A DNA stretch of 64,000 nt, from assembly GCA_945910005.1 (NCBI GenBank), contig CAMDTW010000297.1, forward strand, positions 1 to 64,000, in the 5' to 3' direction. A model generated the notes under the pieces. It saw nothing but the letters and a program-made list of their open reading frames with translations. It was not told where the DNA came from and did not search any database. The number at the start of each line of letters is the position of its first letter. Position 1 is the stretch's first letter. This DNA is from Isoperla grammatica. Taxonomy: Eukaryota; Arthropoda; Insecta; Plecoptera; Perlodidae. Position numbers and translations under genes: made by a program. This document shows positions 1-10,687 of the stretch, in pieces.

Positions 1-146
1 GACAATTTGTGCTTATTGGAGCCTGAAACGCTCTAAAACAACGATTTGTCAACTTTGGTTGAAACCCTTAGGAATCCCGGCCTTATGCAAGATTCCTCTT
101 AAAACTGGAAGTTTGTGGTAGATAGACTGAAATCAGCCAATTTCTA

Positions 147-200
147 TTTTTTATGCATATTTTAACCAAAAACGACGAAAAAACTCAATTTATGCATTTT
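147..200 (+). repeat. Helically phased A/T tracts (example monomer)
   Basis: Runs of A or T recur about once per helical turn: T6 at 147-152, ATTTT at 159-163, A5 at 168-172, A6 at 178-183, AATTT at 187-191 and T4 at 197-200. Tract centres average 9.8 bp apart over about 50 bp. The arrangement is repeated in nearly every monomer; class B replaces T6 with TATTTTA. Known biology: A-tracts in phase with the helix produce intrinsic DNA curvature, a common property of satellites. Curvature was not calculated. Confidence 0.75.
153..197 (+). repeat. Paired ATGCAT sites 39 bp apart (example monomer)
   Basis: The 6-bp palindrome ATGCAT occurs at 153-158 and 192-197 of the monomer, each within a TTTATGCAT context. 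The pair recurs in most monomers in all blocks. Occasional monomers lose the first site (ATCCAT near 7377 and 9687, or TTTGCA near 2177). The two copies flank the phased A-tract segment. Confidence 0.8.
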
Positions 201-272
201 CATTATATTCTTGAAGAATGCAACCTATAATTCTTATTTTTCGACGGAGGGTGTAACTTCTAAAGAAGTTAT

Positions 273-289
273 CGAAATGTGACGAAATG
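273..289 (+). repeat. CGAAATG direct repeat at 10-bp spacing (example monomer)
   Basis: CGAAATG occurs twice, starting at monomer positions 273 and 283, immediately after the palindrome. The 10-bp spacing is one helical turn. It is present in most monomers. Some lose one copy (for example ATCTGACG near 3167 and 4612). It may be a short internal duplication in the ancestral monomer. Confidence 0.7.
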
Positions 290-578
290 GACAAATTGTG
301 CTTATTGGAGCCTGAAACGCTCTAAAACAACGATTTGTGCAATTTGGTTGAAACCCTTAGGAATCCCAGCCGTATGCAAGATTCCTCTTAAAACTGGAAG
401 TTTGTGGTAGATAGACTAAAATCAGCCAATTTCTATATTTTATGCATATTTTAACCAAAAACGACGAAAAAACTCAATTTATGCATTTTCATTATACTCT
501 TGAAGAATGCAGCCTATAATTCTTATTTTTCAACGGAGGGTGTCACTTCTATAGAAGTTATCGAAATGTGACGAAATG
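290..578 (+). repeat. Reference monomer, class B
   Basis: One full 289-bp unit directly after the class A reference. It differs by GTGCAATTTGG instead of GTCAACTTTGG, CCCAGCC instead of CCCGGCC, GACTAAAATC instead of GACTGAAATC, CTATATTTTA instead of CTATTTTTTA, CAGCC instead of CAACC and CAACGG instead of CGACGG. These markers tend to travel together, and A and B often alternate along the array, which amounts to a dimeric higher-order unit. Markers are also found recombined, so the classes are not strictly separate lineages. Confidence 0.9.
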
Positions 579-867
579 GACAATTTGTGCTTATTGGAGC
601 CTGAAACGCTCTAAAACAACGATTTGTCAACTTTGGTTGAAACCCTTAGGAATCCCGGCCTTATGCAAGATTCCTCTTAAAACTGGAAGTTTGTGGTAGA
701 TAGACTAAAATCAGCCAATTTCTATATTTTATGCATATTTTAACCAAAAACGACCAAAAAACTCAATTTATGCATTTTCATAATACTCTTTCAGAATGCA
801 CACTAACATTATTATTTTTCAACGGTTGGTGTAACTTCTAAAGTAGTTATCGAAATGTGACGAAATG
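579..867 (+). repeat. Reference monomer, class C (diverged 3' tract)
   Basis: One full 289-bp unit whose first half resembles class A or B. The stretch from about monomer position 175 to 271 is distinct: CGACCAAAAAAC replaces CGACGAAAAAAC, followed by TTTCAGAATGCACACTAACA, ATTATTTTTC, CGGTTGG and CTAAAGTAG. About 40 of roughly 220 monomers carry this tract (about 29 in plus blocks, 11 in block 3). A related form has CATATTTAAACC and CGCCAAAAAAAC just upstream. The divergence is confined to part of the monomer, which suggests a mosaic origin by conversion or recombination; that is inference. Confidence 0.9.
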
Positions 868-1120
868 GACAAATTGTGCTTATTGGAGCCTGAAACGCTC
901 TAAAACAACGATTTGTCAACTTTGGTTGAAATCCTTAGGAATCCCAGCCGTATGCAAGATTCCTCTTAAAACTGGAAGTTTGTGGTAGATAGACTGAAAT
1001 CAGCCAATTTCTATATTTTATGCATATTTTAACCAAAAACGACGAAAAAACTCAATTTATGCATTTTCATTATACTCTTGAAGAATGCAGCCTATAATTC
1101 TTATTTTTCAACGGAGGGTG

Positions 1121-1138
1121 TAACTTCTATAGAAGTTA
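1121..1138. repeat. Perfect 18-bp palindrome (example), monomer positions 254-271
   Basis: TAACTTCTATAGAAGTTA equals its own reverse complement. This form or a close variant is present in most A and B monomers in all three blocks. Frequent variants change only the two central bases (AA, TT, CT) and leave the 8-bp arms pairing. Arm substitutions also occur, for example TAACTCCTATAG near 4876. Known biology: short dyad symmetries are reported in several centromeric satellites, and palindromes can be dimeric protein sites. Any function here is inference. Confidence 0.9.
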
Positions 1139-2445
1139 TCGAAATGTGACGAAATGGACAAATTGTGCTTATTGGAGCCTGAAACGCTCTAAAACAACCA
1201 TTTGTCAACTTTGGTTGAAACCCTTAGGAATCCCGGCCGTATGCAAGATTCCTCTTAAAACTGGAAGTTTGTGGTTGATAGACTAAAATCAGCCAATTTC
1301 TATATTTTATGCAAATTAAATTAAAAACGACGAAAAAAGTCAATTTATGCATTTTCATTATACTCTAGAAGAATGCAGCCTATAACTCTTATTTTTCAAC
1401 GGAGGGTGTAACTTCTATAGAAGTTATTGAAATGTGACGAAATGGACATATTGTGCTTAGTGGAGCCTGAAACGCTCTAAAACAACCATTTGTCAACTTT
1501 GGTTGAAACCCTTAGGAATCCCGGCCGTATGCAAGATTCCTCTTAAAACTGGAAGTTTGTGGTAGATAGACTAAAATCAGCCAATTTCTATATTTTATGC
1601 ATATTTTAACCAAAAACGACCAAAAAACTCAATTTATGCATTTTCATAATACTCTTTCAGAATGCACACTAACATTATTATTTTTCAACGGTTGGTGTAA
1701 CTTCTAAAGTAGTTATCAAAATGTGACGAAATGGACATATTGTGCTTATTGGAGCCTGAAACGCTCTAAAACAACGATTTGTCAACTTTGGTTGAAACCC
1801 TTAGGAATCCCAGCCGTATGCAAGATTTCTCTTAAAACTGGAAGTTTGTGGTAGGTATACTGAAATCAGCCAATTTCTATATTTTATGCATATTTTAACC
1901 AAAAACGACGAAAAAACTCAATTTATGCATTTTCATTATACTCTTGAAGAATGCAGCCTATAATTCTTATTTTTCACGGAGGGTGTAACTTCTATAGAAG
2001 TTATCGAAGTGTGACGAAATGGACAAATTGTGCTTATTGGAGCCTGAAACGCTCTAAAACAACGATTTGTGCAATTTGGTTGAAACCCTTAGGAATCCCA
2101 GCCGTATGCAAGATTCCTCTTAAAACTGGAAGTTTGTGGCAGATAGACTAAAATCAGCCAATTTCTATATTTTTTTTGCATATTTTAACCAAAAACAACG
2201 AAAAAACTCAATTTATGCTGTTTCATTATACTCTTGAAGAATGCAGCCTATAATTCTTATTTTTCACGGAGGGTGTAACTTCTATAGAAGTTATCGAAAT
2301 GTGACGAAATGGACAATTTGTGCTTATTGGAGCCTGAAACGCTCTAAAACAACGATTTGTCAACTTTGGTTGAAACCCTTAGGAATCCCGGCCGTATGCA
2401 AGATTCCTCTTAAAACTCGAAGTTTGTGGTAGATAGACTAAAATC

Positions 2446-3890
2446 AGCTTATTTCTATATTTTATGCATATTTAAACCAAAAACGCCAAAAAAACTCAAT
2501 TTATGCATTTTCATAATACTCTTTCAGAATGCACACTAACATTATTATTTTTCAACGGTTGGTGTAACTTTTAAAGTAGTTATCGAAACGTGACGAAATG
2601 GACAAATTGTGCTTATTGGAGCCTGAAACGCTCTAAAACAACGATTTGTGCAATTTGGTTGAAACCCTTAGGAATCCCAGCAGTATGCAAGATTCCTCTT
2701 AAAACTGGAAGTTTGTGGTAGATAGACTAAAATCAGCCAATTTCTATATTTTATGCATATTTTAACCAAAAACGACGAAAAAACTCAATTTATGCATTTT
2801 CATTATACTCTTGAAGAATGCAGCCTATAATTCTCATTTTTCAACGGAGGGTGTAACTTCTATAGAAGTTATCAAAATGTGACGAAATGGACAAATTGTG
2901 CTTATTAGAGCCTGAAACGCTCTAAAACAACGATTTGTCAACTTTGGTTGAAACCCTTAGGAATCCCGGCCGTATGCAAGATTTCTCTTAAAACTGGAAG
3001 TTTGTGGTAGATAGACTGAAATCAGCCAATTTCTATTTTTTATGCATATTTTAACCAAAAACGACGAAAAAACTTAATTTATGCATTTTCATTATACTTT
3101 TGAAGAATGCAACCTATAATTCTTATTTTTCGACGGAGGGTGTAGCTTCTATAGAAGTTATCGAAATCTGACGAAATGGACAAATTGTGCTTATTGGAGC
3201 CTGAAACGCACTAAAACAACGATTTGTGCAATTTAGTTGAAACCCTTAGGAATCCCAGCCGTATGCAAGATTCCTCTTAAAACTGGAAGTTTGTGGTAGA
3301 TAGACTAAAATCAGCCAATTTCTATATTTTATGCATATTTTAACCAAAAACGACGAAAAAACTCAATTTATGCATTTTCATTATACTCTTGAAGAATGCA
3401 ACCTATAATTCTTATTTTTCGACGGAGGGTGTAACTTCTATAGAAGTTATCGAAATGTGACGAAATGGACAAATTGTGCTTATTGGAGCCTGAAACGCTC
3501 TAAAACAACGATTTGTGCAATTTGGTTGAAACCCTTAGGAATCCCAGCCGTATGCAAGATTCCTCTTAAAACTGGAAGTTTGTGGTAGTTAGACTAAAAT
3601 CAGCCAATTTCTATATTTTATGCATATTTTAACCAAAAACGACGAAAAAAATCAATTTATGCTTTTTTATTATACTCTTGAAGAATGCAGCCTATAATTC
3701 TTATTTTTCAACGGAGGGTGTAACTTCTATAGAAGTTATCTTAATGTGACGAAATTGACAAATTGTGCTTATTGGAGCCTGAAACGCTCTAAAACAACGA
3801 TTTGTCAACTTTGGTTGAAACCCTTAGGAATCCCGGCCGCATGCAAGATTCCTTTTAAAACTGGAAGTTTGTGGTAGATAGACTAAAATC
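2446..3890 (+). repeat. 5-monomer higher-order unit (1445 bp), copy 1
   Basis: Starts at the marker AGCTTATTTCTATATTTT (2446), which recurs at 3891. Shared private variants include GTAGCTTCTATAG (near 3142 and 4587), AAATCTGACG and GCAATTTAGTTG (near 3228 and 4673). Differences include TTATTAGAGCC near 2901 versus TTATTGGAGCC, and ACGCACTAAAAC near 3206 versus ACGCTCTAAAAC. The unit holds class C, A and B monomers. It is duplicated again inside the 15.4-kb repeat. Confidence 0.85.
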
Positions 3891-4840
3891 AGCTTATTTC
3901 TATATTTTATGCATATTTAAACCAAAAACGCCAAAAAAACTCAATTTATGCATTTTCATAATACTCTTTCAGAATGCACACTAACATTATTATTTTTCAA
4001 CGGTTGGTGTAACTTTTAAAGTAGTTATCGAAACGTGACGAAATGGACAAATTGTGCTTATTGGAGCCTGAAACGCTCTAAAACAACGATTTGTGCAATT
4101 TGGTTGAAACCCTTAGGAATCCCAGCAGTATGCAAGATTCCTCTTAAAACTGGAAGTTTGTGGTAGATAGACTAAAATCAGCCAATTTCTATATTTTATG
4201 CATATTTTAACCAAAAACGACGAAAAAACTCAATTTATGCATTTTCATTATACTCTTGAAGAATGCAGCCTATAATTCTCATTTTTCAACGGAGGGTGTA
4301 ACTTCTAAAGAAGTTATCAAAATGTGACGAAATGGACAAATTGTGCTTATTGGAGCCTGAAACGCTCTAAAACAACGATTTGTCAACTTTGGTTGAAACC
4401 CTTAGGAATCCCGGCCGTATGCAAGATTTCTCTTAAAACTGGAAGTTTGTGGTAGATAGACTGAAATCAGCCAATTTCTATTTTTTATGCATATTTTAAC
4501 CAAAAACGACGAAAAAACTCAATTTATGCATTTTCATTATACTTTTGAAGAATGCAACCTATAATTCTTATTTTTCGACGGAGGGTGTAGCTTCTATAGA
4601 AGTTATCGAAATCTGACGAAATGGACAAATTGTGCTTATTGGAGCCTGAAACGCTCTAAAACAACGATTTGTGCAATTTAGTTGAAACCCTTAGGAATCC
4701 CAGCCGTATGCAAGATTCCTCTTAAAACTGGAAGTTTGTGGTAGATAGACTAAAATCAGCCAATTTCTATATTTTATGCATATTTTAACCAAAAACGACG
4801 AAAAAACTCAATTTATGCATTTTCATTATACTCTTGAAGA
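3891..4840 (+). repeat. 5-monomer higher-order unit, copy 2 (partial match)
   Basis: Matches 2446-3395 at an offset of 1445 bp. The match weakens near 4841, where this copy has CAGCC and the first has CAACC, so the recognisable homology is a little over three monomers. The end was placed by eye. Confidence 0.75.
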
Positions 4841-6218
4841 ATGCAGCCTATAATTCTTATTTTTCAACGGAGGGTGTTACTCCTATAGAAGTTATCGAAA
4901 TGTGACGAAATGGACAAATTGTGCTTATTGGAGCCTGAAACGCTCTAAAACAACGATTTGTCAACTTTGGTTGAAACCCTTAGGAATCCCGGCCGTATGC
5001 AAGATTCCTCTTAAAACTGGAAGTTTGTGGTAGATAGACTGAAATCAGCCAATTTCTATTTTTTATGCATATTTTAACCAAAAACGACGAAAAAACTCAA
5101 TTTATGCATTTTCATTATACTCTTGAAGAATGCAACCTATAATTCTTATTTTTCGACGGAGGGTGTAACTTCTATGGAAGTTATCGAAATGTGACGAAAT
5201 GGACAAATTGTGCTTATTGGAGCCTGAAACGCTCTAAAACAACGATTTGTGCAATTTGGTTGAAACCCTTAGGAATCCCAGCCGTATGCAAGATTCCTCT
5301 TAAAACTGGAAGTTTGTGGTAGATAGACTAAAACCAGCCAATTTCTATATTTTATGCATATTTTAACCAAAAACGACGAAAAAACTCAATTTATGCTTTT
5401 TTATTATACTCTTGAAGAATGCAGCCTATAATTCTTATTTTTCAACGGAGGGTGTAACTTCTATAGAAGTTATCGAAATGTGACGAAATGACAAATTGTG
5501 CTTATTGGAGCCTGAAACGCTCTAAAACAACGATTTGTCAACTTTGGTTGAAACCCTTAGGAATCCCGGCCGTATGCAAGATTCCTTTTAAAACTGGAAG
5601 TTTGTGGTAGATAGACTGAAATCAGCCAATTTCTATTTTTTATGCATATTTTAACCAAAAACGACGAAAAAACTCAATTTATGCATTTTCATTATACTCT
5701 TGAAGAATGCAACCTATAATTCTCATTTTTCGACGGAGGGTGTAACTTCTCTAGAAGTTATCGAAATGTGACGAAATGGACAAATTGTGCTTATTGGAGC
5801 CTGAAACGCTCTAAAAGAACGATTTGTCAACTTTGGTTGAAACCCTTAGGAATCCCGGCCGTATGCAAGATTCCTCTTAAAACTGGAAGTTTGTGGTAGA
5901 TAGACTGAAATCAGCCAATTTCTATTTTTTATGCATATTTTAACCAAAAACGACGAAAAAACTCAATTTATGCATTTTCATTATATTCTTGAAGAATGCA
6001 ACCTATAATTCTTATTTTTCGACGGAGGGTGTAACTTCTATAGAAGTTATCGAAATGTGACGAAATGGACAAATTGTGCTTATTGGAGCCTGAAACGCTC
6101 TAAAACAACGATTTGTGCAATTTGGTTGAAACCCTTAGGAATCCCAGCCGTATGCAAGATTCCTCTTAAAACTGGAAGTTTGTGGTAGATAGACTTAAAT
6201 TAGCCAATTTATATATTT

Positions 6219-8528
6219 TTTGCATATTTTAACCAAAAACGACGAAAAAACTCAATTTATGCATTTTCATTATACTCTTGAAGAATGCAGCCTATAATTC
6301 TTATTTTTCAACGGAGGGTGAAACTTTTATAGAAGTTATCGAAATGTGACGAAATTGACAAATTGTGCTTATTGGAGCCTGAAACGCTCTAAAACAACGA
6401 TTTGACAACTTTGGTTGAAACCCTTAGGAATCCCGGCCGTATGCAAGATTCCTCTTAAAACTGGAAGTTTGTGGTAGATAGACTGAAATCAGCCAGTTTA
6501 GATTGTTTATGCATATTTTAACCAAAAACGACAAAAAAACTCAATTTATGCATTTTCATTATACTCTTGAAGAAGGCAAACTATAATTATTATTTTTCGA
6601 CGGAGGGTGTAACTTCTTTAGAAGTTATCGAAATGTGACGAAATGGACAAATTGTGCTTATTGGAGCCTGAAACGCTCTAAAACAACGATTTGTCAACTT
6701 TGGTTGAAACCCTTAGGAATCCCGGCCGTATGCAAGATTCCTCTTAAAACTGGAAGTTTGTGGTAGATAGACTGAAATCAGCCAATTTCTATTTTTTATG
6801 CATATTTTAACCAAAAACGACGAAAAAACTCAATTTATGCATTTTCATTATATTCTTGAAGAATGCAACCTATAATTCTTATTTTTCGACGGAGGGTGTA
6901 ACTTCTATAGAAGTTATCGAAATGTGACGAAATGGACAAATTGTGCTTATTGGAGCCTGAAACGCTCTAAAACAACGATTTGTGCAATTTGGTTGAAACC
7001 CTTAGGAATCCCAGCCGTATGCAAGATTCCTCTTAAAACTGGAAGTTTGTGGTAGATAGACTAAAATCAGCCAATTTCTATATTTTATGCATATTTTAAC
7101 CAAAAACGACGAAAAAACTCAATTTATGCATTTTCATTATACTCTTGAAGAATGCAGCCTATAATTCTTATTTTTCAACGGAGGGTGTAACTTCTATAGA
7201 AGTTATCGAAATGTGACGAGATGGACAAATTGTGCTTATTGGAGCCTGAAACGCTCTAAAACAACGATTTGTCAACTTTGGTTGAAACAATTAGGAATCC
7301 CAGCTGTATGCAAGATTCCTCTTAAAACTCGAAGTTTGTGGTAAATAGACTGAAATCAGCCAATTTCTATATTTTATCCATATTTTAACCAAAAACGACC
7401 AAAAAACTCAATTTATGCATTTTCATAATACTCTTGAAGAATGCAAAATATAATTCTTATTTTTCAACGGAGGGTGTTACTTCTAAAAAAGTTATCGAAA
7501 TGTGACGAAATGGACAAATTGTGCTTATTGGAGCCTAAACGCTCTAAAACAACGATTTGTGCAATTTGGTTGAAACCCTTAGGAATCCCAGCCGTACGCA
7601 AGATTCCTCTTAAAACTGGAAGTTTGTGGTATATAGACTCAAATCAGCCAATTTCTATATTTTATGCATATTTAAACCAAAAACGCCAAAAAAACTCAAT
7701 TTATGCATTTTCATAATACTCTTTCAGAATGCACACTAACATTATTATTTTTCAACGGTTGGTTTAACTACTAAAGTAGTTATCGAAAGGTGACGAAATG
7801 GACAAATTGTGCTTATTGGAGCCTGAAACGCTCTAAAACAACGATTTGTGCAATTTGGTTGAAACCCTTTGGAATCCCAGCCGTATGCAAGATTCCTCTT
7901 AAAACTGGAAGTTTGTGGTAGATAGACTGAAATCAGCCATTTTGTATTTTTTATGCATAGTTTAATTAAAAACGATGAAAAAACTCAATTTATGCATTTT
8001 CATTATACTCTTGAGAATGCAACCTATAATTCTTATTTTTCGACGGAGGGTGTAACTTCTTTAGAAGTTATCGAAATGTGACGAAATGGACAAATTGTGC
8101 TTATTGGAGCCTGAAACGCTCTAAAACAACGATTTGTCAACTTTGGTTGAAACCCTTAGGAATCCCGGCCGTATGCAAGATTCCTCTTAAAACTGGAAGT
8201 TTGTGGTAGATAGACTGAAATCAGCCAATTTCTATTTTTTATGCATATTTTAACCAAAAACGACGAAAAAACTCAATTTATGCATTTTCATTATATTTTT
8301 GAAGAATGCAACCTATAATTCTTATTTTTCGACGGAGGGTGTAACTTCTATAGAAGTTATCGAATTGTGACGAAATGGACAAATTGTGCTTATTGGAGCC
8401 TGAAACGCTCTAAAACAACGATTTGTGCAATTTGGTTGAAACCCTTAGGAATCCCAGCCGTATGCAAGATTCCTCTTAAAACTGGAAGTTTGTGGTAGAT
8501 AGACTTAAATTAGCCAATTTATATATTT
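6219..8528 (+). repeat. 8-monomer higher-order unit (2310 bp), copy 1
   Basis: Matches the following 2310 bp nearly base for base. Shared private variants include GAAGGCAAACTATAATTATT (6571 and 8881), CCAGTTTAGATTGTTTATGC, GTGAAACTTTTATAG, a deleted G giving GGAGCCTAAACGC and TTTTATCCATATT (near 7373 and 9683). Differences are few, for example TTTTTTGC near 6216 versus TTTTATGC, and CGACAAAAAAAC near 6529 versus CGACGAAAAAAC. Boundaries are approximate: similarity at this offset weakens left of about 5.7 kb. Confidence 0.88.
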
Positions 8529-10640
8529 TATGCATATTTTAACCAAAAACGACGAAAAAACTCAATTTATGCATTTTCATTATACTCTTGAAGAATGCAG
8601 CCTATAATTCTTATTTTTCAACGGAGGGTGAAACTTTTATAGAAGTTATCGAAATGTGACGAAATTGACAAATTGTGCTTATTGGAGCCTGAAACGCTCT
8701 AAAACAACGATTTGACAACTTTGGTTGAAACCCTTAGGAATCCCGGCCGTATGCAAGATTCCTCTTAAAACTGGAAGTTTGTGGTAGATAGACTGAAATC
8801 AGCCAGTTTAGATTGTTTATGCATATTTTAACCAAAAACGACGAAAAAACTCAATTTATGCATTTTCATTATACTCTTGAAGAAGGCAAACTATAATTAT
8901 TATTTTTCGACGGAGGGTGTAACTTCTTTAGAAGTTATCGAAATGTGACGAAATGGACAAATTGTGCTTATTGGAGCCTGAAACGCTCTAAAACAACGAT
9001 TTGTCAACTTTGGTTGAAACCCTTAGGAATCCCGGCCGTATGCAAGATTCCTCTTAAAACTGGAAGTTTGTGGTAGATAGACTGAAATCAGCCAATTTCT
9101 ATTTTTTATGCATATTTTAACCAAAAACGACGAAAAAACTCAATTTATGCATTTTCATTATATTCTTGAAGAATGCAACCTATAATTCTTATTTTTCGAC
9201 GGAGGGTGTAACTTCTATAGAAGTTATCGAAATGTGACGAAATGGACAAATTGTGCTTATTGGAGCCTGAAACGCTCTAAAACAACGATTTGTGCAATTT
9301 GGTTGAAACCCTTAGGAATCCCAGCCGTATGCAAGATTCCTCTTAAAACTGGAAGTTTGTGGTAGATAGACTAAAATCAGCCAATTTCTATATTTTATGC
9401 ATATTTTAACCAAAAACGACGAAAAAACTCAATTTATGCATTTTCATTATACTCTTGAAGAATGCAGCCTATAATTCTTATTTTTCAACGGAGGGTGTAA
9501 CTTCTATAGAAGTTATCGAAATGTGACGAGATGGACAAATTGTGCTTATTGGAGCCTGAAACGCTCTAAAACAACGATTTGTCAACTTTGGTTGAAACAA
9601 TTAGGAATCCCAGCTGTATGCAAGATTCCTCTTAAAACTCGAAGTTTGTGGTAAATAGACTGAAATCAGCCAATTTCTATATTTTATCCATATTTTAACC
9701 AAAAACGACCAAAAAACTCAATTTATGCATTTTCATAATACTCTTGAAGAATGCAAAATATAATTCTTATTTTTCAACGGAGGGTGTTACTTCTAAAAAA
9801 GTTATCGAAATGTGACGAAATGGACAAATTGTGCTTATTGGAGCCTAAACGCTCTAAAACAACGATTTGTGCAATTTGGTTGAAACCCTTAGGAATCCCA
9901 GCCGTACGCAAGATTCCTCTTAAAACTGGAAGTTTGTGGTATATAGACTCAAATCAGCCAATTTCTATATTTTATGCATATTTAAACCAAAAACGCCAAA
10001 AAAACTCAATTTATGCATTTTCATAATACTCTTTCAGAATGCACACTAACATTATTATTTTTCAACGGTTGGTTTAACTACTAAAGTAGTTATCGAAAGG
10101 TGACGAAATGGACAAATTGTGCTTATTGGAGCCTGAAACGCTCTAAAACAACGATTTGTGCAATTTGGTTGAAACCCTTTGGAATCCCAGCCGTATGCAA
10201 GATTCCTCTTAAAACTGGAAGTTTGTGGTAGATAGACTGAAATCAGCCATTTTGTATTTTTTATGCATAGTTTAATTAAAAACGATGAAAAAACTCAATT
10301 TATGCATTTTCATTATACTCTTGAGAATGCAACCTATAATTCTTATTTTTCGACGGAGGGTGTAACTTCTTTAGAAGTTATCGAAATGTGACGAAATGGA
10401 CAAATTGTGCTTATTGGAGCCTGAAACGCTCTAAAACAACGATTTGTCAACTTTGGTTGAAACCCTTAGGAATCCCGGCCGTATGCAAGATTCCTCTTAA
10501 AACTGGAAGTTTGTGGTAGATAGACTGAAATCAGCCAATTTCTATTTTTTATGCATATTTTAACCAAAAACGACGAAAAAACTCAATTTATGCATTTTCA
10601 TTATATTTTTGAAGAATGCAACCTATAATTCTTATTTTTC
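8529..10640 (+). repeat. 8-monomer higher-order unit, copy 2
   Basis: Second copy at an offset of 2310 bp. Divergence begins near 10640, where GACTGAGGG and ACTTCAATAG replace GACGGAGGG and ACTTCTATAG, followed by a class switch in the next monomer (GTCAAC instead of GTGCAA). This copy lies immediately before the enlarged monomer at 10688, so the unit ends at a recombinant junction. Confidence 0.85.
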
Positions 10641-10687
10641 GACTGAGGGTGTAACTTCAATAGAAGTTATCGAATTGTGACGAAATG

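Larger units (their letters stand above)
1..289 (+). repeat. Reference monomer, class A
   Basis: One full 289-bp unit. Class A markers are GTCAACTTTGG at about 48, CCCGGCC at about 76, GACTGAAATC at about 125, a T6 tract at 147-152, CAACC at 221 and CGACGG at 242. Two ATGCAT sites lie at 153 and 192. The dyad lies at 254-271 and here reads TAACTTCTAAAGAAGTTA, with perfect 8-bp arms around a central AA. The start was chosen only for convenience at GACAA(A/T)TTGTGC; a tandem repeat has no natural start. Confidence 0.95.
1..6738 (+). repeat. 6738-bp segment, copy 1 of a perfect duplication
   Basis: Every line I compared matches the sequence 15420 bases further on, including private variants such as the missing G near 5490, GCTGTTTCATT near 2217 and AAATTAAATT near 1314. 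I saw no difference along the whole 6738 bp. The offset is not a multiple of 289 (53 monomers plus 103 bp) because a monomer enlarged by 117 bp and small deletions lie between the copies. The copy presumably extends left of the window. Confidence 0.95.

Noticed and set aside
61..72. Plant-telomere-like AAACCCT within GAAACCCTTAGG
   Set aside because: A single 7-bp match per monomer with no tandem run of the telomere unit. This is expected by chance.
71..90. Second CENP-B-like candidate on the minus strand (TTGCATACGGCCGGGA)
   Set aside because: It has CGGG at the right spacing but TTGC for TTCG and G for the central A: 6 of 9 core bases, not convincing.
240..256. Possible CENP-B box: TTCGACGGAGGGTGT in class A
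   Set aside because: It matches the TTCG and the central A of the mammalian box, but the essential CGGG half is GTGT. It is also lost in classes B and C, where CAACGG or CGGTTGG stands.
7441..7716. 91-codon open frame, repeated identically at 9751-10026
   Set aside because: The identity comes from the 2310-bp duplication. The frame is open only because of a one-base deletion (GGAGCCTAAACGC). There is no domain, start context or conservation beyond the repeat.
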